From NCBI RefSeq assembly GCF_000974985.2, contig NZ_LAVA02000004.1, positions 62,001 through 126,000 on the forward strand: a stretch of 64,000 nt of DNA, written 5' to 3'. Made by a program: the position numbers and the translations under genes. Shown in pieces: positions 12,001 to 18,191 of this stretch. Position 1 is the first letter of the stretch; each line of letters begins with the position of its first letter. The stretch comes from Streptomyces mangrovisoli (GTDB lineage: Bacteria; Actinomycetota; Actinomycetes; Streptomycetales; Streptomycetaceae). Below the pieces are notes generated by a model, which worked only from the letters and a program-made list of their open reading frames with translations, had not been told where the DNA came from and did not search any database.

Positions 12001-12344
12001 ACATAGCCGAGGGAGTCGTAGGTGCGGCCCACCGAGCCGCCCTTGACGGCGTCCAGCTGATCGGCGACCTGCTCGGTCGCGCCCGGGGCGGTGGCGACCA
12101 TCATGGTGACGTTCTTCGTGCCGTCGGCCTTGGCCTCGGCGAGCAGGTCGGCGTCGTCCGAACCGAGCTTCGCCTGCGCGGACTTGACGTCGGTGTCGGC
12201 GGCGGTCGCGGGCTTGGCGTCCGCGGCGAAGGCGGTGGGCGCCACGCCGGCCGCGGTCAGGGCGGCCACGGCCGCCGTCGCGAGAGCCAGGCGGGCCAGG
12301 CGTCTCGCCCCCGGTATCGGGTCGCGCTGCGGGGTGAGGGTCAT
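9003..12344 (-). CDS. Secreted S8 family serine protease (subtilase)
   Basis: A roughly 1,113-residue secreted subtilisin-like protease. A signal peptide (LARLALATAAVAALTAAGVA, ending PTAFAA) is followed by a propeptide-like segment. The catalytic triad, numbered from the upstream ATG, is Asp224 in GILDSGVDLG, His404 in SEHGTHVAGI and Ser600 in QGTSMASPQA, with the oxyanion region SAGNEGPG near 500. The Asp-to-His distance is unusually long because of an insert near residues 240-395 that contains two EF-hand-like loops. The C-terminal third resembles beta-sandwich or pre-peptidase domains. The start at 12344 is preferred because AAGGG lies six bases upstream of it but directly abuts the other ATG at 12350. 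Confidence 0.93.
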   Translation of the reverse strand: MTLTPQRDPIPGARRLARLALATAAVAALTAAGVAPTAFAADAKPATAADTDVKSAQAKLGSDDADLLAEAKADGTKNVTMMVATAPGATEQVADQLDAVKGGSVGRTYDSLGYVRATVPTAKADAAIAAAAKLSSVHAIDLRQEIALDDPSPTAGTSAGTTAKSPTGTSAKSSASAASYSGPNKNTPAENPYNPSYETGAVDFVKQHPKADGRGVTIGILDSGVDLGHPALQKTTTGERKIVDWVTSTDPIVDGDATWRPMVTAVSGPSFSYGGRTWTAPTGSYEISTFKESATAGGDEKGDLNRDGDTTDSWGVLYDAAAGTVTVDLDNDGDFTDDTAMKPYKDGYQVGYFGTDDPSTDVAERVPFVVQIRKDVPMDPYGGSWVGKTADFVNIGVIESEHGTHVAGITAANGLFGGKMNGAAPGAKIVSSRACTWTGGCTNVALTEGMIDLVVNRGVDIVNMSIGGLPALNDGNNARAELYTRLIDTYGVQLVISAGNEGPGANTIGDPGLADKVISVGAAISKQTWAADYGSAVTKPYQLMPFSSRGPREDGGFTPTLVAPGAAINSTQTWLPGAPVTEAGYTLPAGYSMLQGTSMASPQATGASALLLSAAKEKHLTLSPADLRTALTSTADHIPGAQAYEEGAGLIDVVDAWKAIRDGATAHDYTVKAPVDTALDQALKTPGYGTGLYDREGGLTAGAKKTYDVTITRTSGPATPVRHELYFENNAGGTFRIVGDDVVKLPLNQPVTVKVQAAPRSAGLKSAILEVDDPRTEGVDKQILTTVVVSSPVHYTWSASDTVQRNSTQSYFVTVPAGAKALEVAIGGLKTGSQTRFISIHPYGVAVDNTGTPYCYPNYLDGNGCKPDVRSYADPQAGVWEIEVESRRTSPLLDNPYKLDVAVLGAAFDPETVTVPEAKVGTPATASWKVTNTFAAVDGHLAGGPLGSSKTDRPTIKEGETQTTTVVVPEGAASLDVAIGNVSDASADLDLTVKNAAGTVVGQSADGDSEEAVSIAKPAAGTYTIEVAGYSVPSGATAYDYRDVFFSSALGTVTVDESTPVKLATGATATVTGQVTAAAEAPAGREFFGQVQLLDAHGTVAGVGSVKIEHVTP

Positions 12345-12541
12345 CGGCATCCCTTGGAAGGTAAAAGGAACATGAGAACGAGCGCACAGCTTTGCCCAAC
12401 CAAGGGCTTTTTGGGCCCCGTTGACGCAACTGAGATCGATGTATGGGGAAAACCCGCGATCCCCTTGGGGTATGAACCGGTCAAAACACGCAAGTGGCGG
12501 CGGAGCGGCGACAGTTCCCCACGGTTGTCGGTCCGGCGGGT

Positions 12542-12547
12542 TAACGT
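12542..12547 (+). promoter_or_regulatory. -10-like hexamer placed for a leaderless transcript
   Basis: TAACGT (TAnnnT) is followed by six bases (CCGTGT) and then the GTG start of the Nudix gene at 12554. No ribosome binding site is visible before that GTG. Inferred leaderless promoter. Confidence 0.4.
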
Positions 12548-12553
12548 CCGTGT

Positions 12554-13012
12554 GTGCGAACGAAGGTGAGGGTGGCGGCCTACGCCGTCTGCGTGCGCGA
12601 CGAGCGCGTCCTGCTGGCCCGCTGGGTCCCGCGCGAGGGGGCCCCGCAGTGGACGCTGCCCGGCGGCGGCATGGAGCACGGGGAGGACCCGTACGACACG
12701 GTGCTGCGGGAGGTGACCGAGGAGACCGGGTACCGCATCGAGGTCACCAACCTGCTCGGCGTGGACTCCCAGCGGGCCACGTTGCCCCGGCGCCGCCTGC
12801 GCGGCCCCGTCGACCTGCACCGCGTCCGCCTCGTCTACGAGGGCCGGGTCGCGGGCGGCGAACTCCGCGACGAAGTCGGCGGTTCCACGGACATGGCCGC
12901 CTGGCACGACCTGGACAAGGTGTCCGCGCTGGACCGGATCGGCCTGGTGGACACCGCCCTGCGCATGTGGCGGGAACGGCCGGTGACGGGGAGGCTCGTG
13001 GCGGAGTCCTGA
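12554..13012 (+). CDS. Nudix hydrolase
   Basis: A 152-residue Nudix-fold pyrophosphohydrolase. The Nudix box is complete: GGGMEHGEDPYDTVLREVTE followed by ETGY, matching G-x5-E-x7-REUxEExGU, with the metal-binding glutamates present. Such enzymes hydrolyse nucleoside diphosphate-linked compounds; the substrate here cannot be told. The chosen GTG lacks an obvious Shine-Dalgarno sequence but has a -10-like hexamer six bases upstream, so a leaderless message is likely. It is divergent from the subtilase gene with about 210 bases between; nothing else was recognised in that gap. Confidence 0.92.
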   Translation: MRTKVRVAAYAVCVRDERVLLARWVPREGAPQWTLPGGGMEHGEDPYDTVLREVTEETGYRIEVTNLLGVDSQRATLPRRRLRGPVDLHRVRLVYEGRVAGGELRDEVGGSTDMAAWHDLDKVSALDRIGLVDTALRMWRERPVTGRLVAES

Positions 13013-13306
13013 AGGTGCCGCCTCCTCGCGTGTCCGCCCGGCCGCGGAGCAGGGCGCGAACCCGCCCCGGGACTCCTTGTGTTCCCCGGAAGATGAACAC
13101 GGAGTAGCCGCCTTTCGGCCGTACGACGAGCGTGCGTGGACACGTCGGGTGGGCCGAGATCGACGTACGGTGATCGGCGCTGCGCGTTGCCGCCGCGTTC
13201 ACGCGCAGGTCATCCCCGCTGCCAACCATCCAGAGCGAGCGGGTCGTTCGCGACAGCGATCGCCCGCGACCACTGCCGACGCGTTCGCACTCGGGGAGAT
13301 CGCGCC

Positions 13307-15058
13307 ATGTCGCGCATACGCTCTGTCGCCACCTCCGCTGCGGGGATCAACCGCCGCGCCGTCCTCGCCGCCACCGCGGCGGTCACCGCATCCGCGGGCG
13401 TCGGTTACGCCCTGCGGCCCACCGACAGCCAGGCCGCCTCCGGTGCCGCCACCGAGGCGGTGAACGCCTCCAGCCGCCAGGCCCCGGCCGCACCCCTGGC
13501 CCCGTACACCAAGGGCACCACCCTCGCGAGCGTCGCCAAGGCGGTCAGCGGCTCCGGCTACCGCCGGCTCGGCGACGGCGCGGGCTGGACCCGCGTGGTG
13601 CGCAGCGACCTGGCCACGCCCAAGTCCGGCCGCGCCGGCCGCCGTACCGCGCTCGCGTCCTTCGTGCAGTTCACCGACATGCACCTGATGGACACCCAGC
13701 ACCCGCTGCGCCTGGAGTACGTCCGCTCCGCCGACCCGCACGCCTGGCGGCCGCAGGAGGCACTCACCGTGCCCGGCGCGGTCTCGCTCGTGGAGCGGGT
13801 CAACGCGCTGCGCGGCGCCCCGGTCACCGGCTCCCCGCTGCACTTCGTCATGACCACCGGCGACAACACGGACAACAACGCGCTGTCCGAGCTGGAGTGG
13901 TTCATGACCGTCATGAGCGGCGGCACCATCACCCCCAACACCGGTGATCCGCGGCACTACGAGGGCGTCCAGAACAGCGGGCTCTCCCTGTACTGGCAGC
14001 CCGACTCCACCCAGCGCGACGGCGACAAGAAGCTCGGCTTCCCGCACCTGGCCGGCTTCCTCGCCGCGGCGATCCGCGACGTGCGCAGCCCCGGCCTCAA
14101 CCTGCCCTGGTACTCCACCGTCGGCAACCACGACATGCTGCCGCTGGGCTGCTACGGCCACGGCGACTCCTGGCTCGCCGAGCAGGCCGTCGGCGGCAAG
14201 AAGCTGATGACCATGTCCGCGGCGCAGTCCCTGAAGCTCCAGACCGCGATCACCAAGGGCTCGGACCCCAAGGGCCTCGCGTTCCGGGACCTGCTCAAGT
14301 CCCACACCCGGGAGATGCGTTCGGTGACGCCGGACGAGAAGCGCCGGCCGTACACCCGGACCGACTACCTCAAGGCGCACCTGGACCCGGCCCACCGCGG
14401 TCTCGGCCCGGTCGGCCACGGGTACTCCTCGGCCAACCTCGACGCGGGCACCCAGTACTACGTCTTCCGCATCTCCGACGACGTCGTCGGCATCAGCCTC
14501 GACACCACGGACCCGGGCGGCCACTACCAGGGCTCCATCGGCACCGCCCAGCTGAAGTGGCTGGACAAGACGCTCAAGGACAACAAGGACTCCTTCGCGG
14601 TCGTCTTCAGCCACCACACCAGCAAGACCATGACCAACACCCAGCCCGACCCGGCGCATCCGGGCGAGCGGCGGCACAGCGGTGCCGAGGTCGTCTCCCT
14701 GCTCGGGAGCCACGCCAACGTCGTCGCCTGGGTGAACGGGCACATCCACCGCAACGACATCACCGCGCACGCCAAGTCCGGTGGCCGCTCCTTCTGGGAG
14801 ATCTCCACCGCCTCGCACATCGACTACCCGCACCTCGCGCGGGTGATCGAGCTGGTGGACAACAAGGACGGCACGCTCTCCGTCTTCACGACGCTGGTGG
14901 AGGCCGCGGCACCGCACCGCACGGACTTCTCGGACCTCAGCCAGACCGGACTCGCGGCCCTCTACCGGGAACTGGCCTTCAACGCCCCCGGCGCCCACAC
15001 CACCCTGGGCGGCGACCCGAAGGACCGCAACACGGAACTGGTCCTGAAGAAGGGCTGA
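13307..15058 (+). CDS. Exported metallophosphoesterase (TIGR03767-like)
   Basis: A 583-residue protein with the calcineurin-like metallophosphoesterase fold. The N-terminus (NRRAVLAATAAVTASAGV) is a twin-arginine-type signal, so export through Tat is likely. All five metal-binding blocks are visible: FTDMHLMD, TTGDNTDNN, VGNHDMLPL, FSHHTSKTM and NGHIHRND. The start ATG has GGGGAG upstream. The whole-length pattern fits the actinobacterial TIGR03767 family of secreted phosphoesterases; the natural substrate is unknown. The gene is directly followed by a 21-base tandem repeat array. Nothing was recognised in the 294 bases upstream. Confidence 0.92.
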   Translation: MSRIRSVATSAAGINRRAVLAATAAVTASAGVGYALRPTDSQAASGAATEAVNASSRQAPAAPLAPYTKGTTLASVAKAVSGSGYRRLGDGAGWTRVVRSDLATPKSGRAGRRTALASFVQFTDMHLMDTQHPLRLEYVRSADPHAWRPQEALTVPGAVSLVERVNALRGAPVTGSPLHFVMTTGDNTDNNALSELEWFMTVMSGGTITPNTGDPRHYEGVQNSGLSLYWQPDSTQRDGDKKLGFPHLAGFLAAAIRDVRSPGLNLPWYSTVGNHDMLPLGCYGHGDSWLAEQAVGGKKLMTMSAAQSLKLQTAITKGSDPKGLAFRDLLKSHTREMRSVTPDEKRRPYTRTDYLKAHLDPAHRGLGPVGHGYSSANLDAGTQYYVFRISDDVVGISLDTTDPGGHYQGSIGTAQLKWLDKTLKDNKDSFAVVFSHHTSKTMTNTQPDPAHPGERRHSGAEVVSLLGSHANVVAWVNGHIHRNDITAHAKSGGRSFWEISTASHIDYPHLARVIELVDNKDGTLSVFTTLVEAAAPHRTDFSDLSQTGLAALYRELAFNAPGAHTTLGGDPKDRNTELVLKKG

Positions 15059-15059
15059 C

Positions 15060-15184
15060 CCTTCCCGGGCGGGGAGAGACCTTCCCGGACGGGGGAGAAC
15101 CCCTCCCGGACGGGGGAGAACCCCTCCCGGACGGGGGAGAACCCCTCCCGGACGGGGGAGAACCCCTCCCGGCCGGGGAGACGT
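15060..15184. repeat. 21-bp tandem repeat array of hairpin units
   Basis: About six copies of a 21-base unit (CCCTCCCGGACGGGGGAGAAC) follow the phosphoesterase stop codon almost immediately. The central copies at 15101-15163 are identical and the outer ones are degenerate. Each unit is itself a small inverted repeat, CTCCC...GGGAG. It may act as a multi-hairpin terminator or be a simple minisatellite. The remaining bases to 15413 show no gene. Confidence 0.85.
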
Positions 15185-15413
15185 TCCGGGTGGACCGGAA
15201 GTGGCAAGGGGAGCCGGGCGTCGTCGGACGGAAGGTCGGCTGATCACGATGGGTGTGGCTGCTGTGCCCTCGCGGAAGCGGAAGGTCCAGCCGTCATCCG
15301 GCCGACCCGGACCCGAGACGCCGGGTTCATCCGGGCGAAACATCCGTGCCGCCTCATATCGGCTAACCCGCTGTTCACCGGGGGTGGTTCGAGTTGTGCA
15401 AGGCGGTGGTGGT

Positions 15414-16628
15414 GTGCGCGGGACGCGTGAACTGAGCGTGCTCTCGGTCTACGAGGGATTCTTCTCCGGCGGGGCCCGGATCGTCCATAGCGACGTCGTG
15501 ACGGGGCTCCAGGAGGGCGGACTGCACCGGCAACGGGTGCTGAGCGTCCATGGCGAGGTGCACCGTGAGGCCACCCGCCAGCGGATGGAGGACGACGCCT
15601 GCTACCGGGCGCTCACCGCGGCCGGGGTCGACGTCACCACCCTGGGCCGCAGCTTCGGCCCGGGATCCGGCGCGGCCGGCACCTTCACCGGCTCCGAACT
15701 CGCCGACACGGCCCGCGCCATGGCCGGTGCCGACGTCGTGCTCTCCCTCAAGGAGCAGCCGCTCGCGCTGCTCAACCAGGCGGGCCTGCCGAGGCGGCCC
15801 GTCATCGTGTGCCTGCACCGCTCGGACCCCGAGCACCAGGGCGCCGCCCTGGACGAACTGAAGGCGGCCATCGCCGACGGCACGGTCGTGGCCTGCGTCT
15901 GCTGCGCCGAGTCCACCCGGGTCGCCTACCAGGAGGCCGGCATCCCGGAGAGCCTGCTGCACGTCATCCCCAACGGCGTGGACCTGCTGCGCTTCTGCCC
16001 CGGCCCGGCCCGGCGGATCGTGCTGCGCGGCGCGCTCGGCATCCCGCCCACCGCCCCGGTCGTGGTCTTCGCCGCCCGGTACGACGCCATGAAGGACGTG
16101 CCGCTGTTCCTGCGCGCCGCGCGTGTCTGGCTCGCCCGCGAGCCCCACGGACACGTGCTGATGTGCGGGGCGGGCATGTCGGCGGCCAACCCCGGCCTGG
16201 TCGCGGACGTCTCCGCGGCCTTCGGCGCCGACCTCACCCGGCTCGCCCCCCGGCTGCACCCGCTCGGGGTGCGCCGGGACATGGAGGTCGTCTACGCCGC
16301 CTCGGACGTCGTCGCCCTGACCTCGGCCTGGGGCGAGGCCGCGCCGCTGTGCCTGATCGAGGGCATGATGTGCGGTGCCGTACCCGTGTCGACCGACGTC
16401 GGCGACACCGCGGACATCGTCGAGGGCCACGGCATCCTGACCCCGCCGGACGCGGAGTCGATCGCCCTGGCCTGGACCGGCGCGATCGCCGGCCGCGATG
16501 CGTTCGGCCCGGCGCTGGCCCGCGGCCGTGAGCGCTTCAGCCGTACGAGAATGATCGCGGCCTACGCCGCCCTGATCACCCGGGTCCACGCGGAGGCCAC
16601 CCTGCCTCCACTCCCGGAGACCCTCTGA
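15414..16628 (+). CDS. GT4-type glycosyltransferase
   Basis: About 404 residues of a GT-B fold glycosyltransferase, group 1/GT4. The N-terminal Rossmann domain starts at LSVLSVYEGFFSGGARIVHS, a nucleotide-sugar transferase type glycine loop. The hinge region has HVIPNGVDLLRFCPG. The C-terminal donor-binding domain contains PVVVFAARYDAMKDVPLFLR and the E-x7-E-type block WGEAAPLCLIEGMMCGAVPV. The start is uncertain: GTG at 15414 was chosen because similarity begins just after it, but in-frame GTG at 15396 and an ATG further upstream are possible. No neighbouring polysaccharide gene identifies the acceptor. Confidence 0.85.
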   Translation: MRGTRELSVLSVYEGFFSGGARIVHSDVVTGLQEGGLHRQRVLSVHGEVHREATRQRMEDDACYRALTAAGVDVTTLGRSFGPGSGAAGTFTGSELADTARAMAGADVVLSLKEQPLALLNQAGLPRRPVIVCLHRSDPEHQGAALDELKAAIADGTVVACVCCAESTRVAYQEAGIPESLLHVIPNGVDLLRFCPGPARRIVLRGALGIPPTAPVVVFAARYDAMKDVPLFLRAARVWLAREPHGHVLMCGAGMSAANPGLVADVSAAFGADLTRLAPRLHPLGVRRDMEVVYAASDVVALTSAWGEAAPLCLIEGMMCGAVPVSTDVGDTADIVEGHGILTPPDAESIALAWTGAIAGRDAFGPALARGRERFSRTRMIAAYAALITRVHAEATLPPLPETL

Positions 16629-16667
16629 CCTCCGTCGCGGCGGTGCGGGTGCGGAAGGCGGCGCGCC

Positions 16668-16763
16668 GTCGTGGCTGGTCGCGCAGTTCCCCGCGCCCCT
16701 TCAGGGCGCGTCCACCGAGGGCGCCCCTTCAGGGGCGCGGGGAACTGCGCGGGCAACCACGAC
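16668..16763. repeat. Dispersed palindromic repeat, full inverted pair
   Basis: Arms beginning GTCGTGGCTGGTCGCGCAGT and ending with the complement enclose about 96 bases. It shares the GCGCGGGGAACTGCGCG core with the copy near 6.0 kb. It lies between convergent genes, so it could serve as a bidirectional terminator. Confidence 0.85.
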
Positions 16764-16807
16764 GGCGCCGCGGCCGAACCCACGACAGCGAGCCGCCGGC
16801 CAGGCGG

Positions 16808-17857
16808 CTAGCGGGGCCGCACCACCACATACGCCGCCGGCTCCCGGTCCCCCGCCGCCATCAGGGCCGTCCGCAGGACCGCCGCCTGCTGCTGCGGAGC
16901 GCTCCGCAGCAGCCCCGGCGTGACCAGCACCACCGTGATCCCGAGCCGCTCCAGATGTTCCCGCTTGCGGGCGTACGCGGCGTACTCCTCGTACCGCGGC
17001 CGCCCCGCCCGCATGTCCAGCTCGACCGCGACCGCCTGCTCCGGCCAGTACGCGTCGAGCCCGCCCAGCGGGGGACCGCCCGGCAGCCGCAGGTCGACGT
17101 TCCACAGCGGATCGGGCAGCCCGTGCTCCCACACCATCCGGTACAGCCGCTCCTCCGCGATCGCCCGTCCCTCCGCCACCAGGGAGTCCACCGCCTCGAC
17201 GACATGCGTCCGCCCGAGCAGCCGCGCCCGCTCCAACTCGCGCACCACGGGACCTGGTTCGCAGTGCCCGCAGGCGACCGCCTCGGTCAGCAGCCGGCGT
17301 ACGGCCTCCCCGTCGTCGAGCGCGGCCACCGCGTCCGCCAGCGCGCGCGGCACCGGGGCCACCGGGACCCCGTCGACCAGCTGCCCGGACGGCAGCCCGG
17401 CGGTGCGCAGCACCCGGGCGCACCCCGTCGAACGCAGCCGCCGCGGCTTCGGTACGAGCACGTCGATCCGCTCCAGCGACAGCAGCGGCGGCGCCTCCGT
17501 GAAGCCGTGCAGGGCCAGCGCCGCGAGACCGGTGATCGCCGCCTCCGCGTACACCGGCCGGTGCGGCGCCTGCGGGGTCGGCTGGGCGGGCACCCAGGGC
17601 ATCGGCCGGGCGGGCCCGGTCGCCCGGGAGGCGTACGTCAGCACCGCGTGCAGCCGTTCCTCCCCGGTCGGCGGGCCGGGGTGCAGCAGGAACACACCCG
17701 GAAGGATCCGCTGCCACGCGCCGCCGGACCGGCACCGCTCGTTCGCCTCGGCGGTCGACACGCCGTGGGCGCGCAGCTGTGCCGTGGTCAGGATGCGGCG
17801 GCGCACGTCGGCGAGGTGGCGGGGCGGGTGGGGGGAGAGTGGGGCATCGGGATTCAT
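16808..17857 (-). CDS. AbiEi-like antitoxin domain with C-terminal nuclease-like region
   Basis: A 349-residue protein. The N-terminus (ILTTAQLRAHGVSTAEANER, then GAWQRILPGVFLLH) matches the winged-helix AbiEi antitoxin/regulator domain of type IV toxin-antitoxin systems. The C-terminus (GGLDAYWPEQAVAVELDMRA, then RKREHLERLGITVVLVTP) resembles DUF559/Vsr-like PD-(D/E)xK nuclease folds, with an Asp, an Glu-Leu-Asp and downstream basic residues in suitable order. No AbiEii nucleotidyltransferase toxin is adjacent, so it is an orphan. An alternative ATG at 17875 would add six residues. Standalone proteins of this design are widespread in actinobacteria with unknown role. Confidence 0.7.
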   Translation of the reverse strand: MNPDAPLSPHPPRHLADVRRRILTTAQLRAHGVSTAEANERCRSGGAWQRILPGVFLLHPGPPTGEERLHAVLTYASRATGPARPMPWVPAQPTPQAPHRPVYAEAAITGLAALALHGFTEAPPLLSLERIDVLVPKPRRLRSTGCARVLRTAGLPSGQLVDGVPVAPVPRALADAVAALDDGEAVRRLLTEAVACGHCEPGPVVRELERARLLGRTHVVEAVDSLVAEGRAIAEERLYRMVWEHGLPDPLWNVDLRLPGGPPLGGLDAYWPEQAVAVELDMRAGRPRYEEYAAYARKREHLERLGITVVLVTPGLLRSAPQQQAAVLRTALMAAGDREPAAYVVVRPR

Positions 17858-17970
17858 GTGATGGGCATTCCGCATCCGCCGGGCGGGCTAACCGCTGTTA
17901 CACGCCTGTCGGCAAATCCGGACAAGGTGGCACTAAAGGACGCGTGTTCGGGTGCCGATGAGGCAGCGAA

Positions 17971-18004
17971 AACCCCTGGTCCCTCCGGGTGGGGACCAGG
18001 GGTT
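17971..18004 (-). terminator. Intrinsic terminator downstream of aminopeptidase copy 2
   Basis: A perfect 13-base stem, AACCCCTGGTCCC and GGGACCAGGGGTT, encloses an 8-base loop. On the minus strand the stem runs into TTTT, so it is oriented to end transcripts from the second pepN gene before the AbiEi-like gene. Confidence 0.75.
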
Positions 18005-18066
18005 ACGGCTGTTATTGACTGAATTCCGTAACGGTGACGGCAGGCCAAACCAAAGGCCAAAGCTCG

Positions 18067-18189
18067 CCCGGGGGGTGCCCCCGAACCGCCGCTACGGGTG
18101 TGCCCCCGAACCCCCGCCCGGGCGTGCGACCCGAACCATGGCCCGGGGGCGTGCCCCCGAACCGCCGCCCGGGGGCGCACCCCCGTACC
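18067..18189. repeat. G/C-rich 25-bp degenerate repeats
   Basis: About five degenerate copies of a unit near 25 bases long, each built on GGGGGCGTGCCCCCGAACC, lie just downstream of the second pepN gene. Each copy can form a GGGGG...CCCCC hairpin. No coding potential was recognised. Confidence 0.7.
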
Positions 18190-18191
18190 GT

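Noticed and set aside
9015..12569. Plus-strand open frame of 1,184 codons opposite the subtilase
   Set aside because: Composition is the usual high-GC antisense artefact; the minus strand has a full catalytic triad and signal peptide.
15060..15184. Considered as a CRISPR array
   Set aside because: Units are contiguous 21-base repeats without unique spacers, and no cas genes are present.
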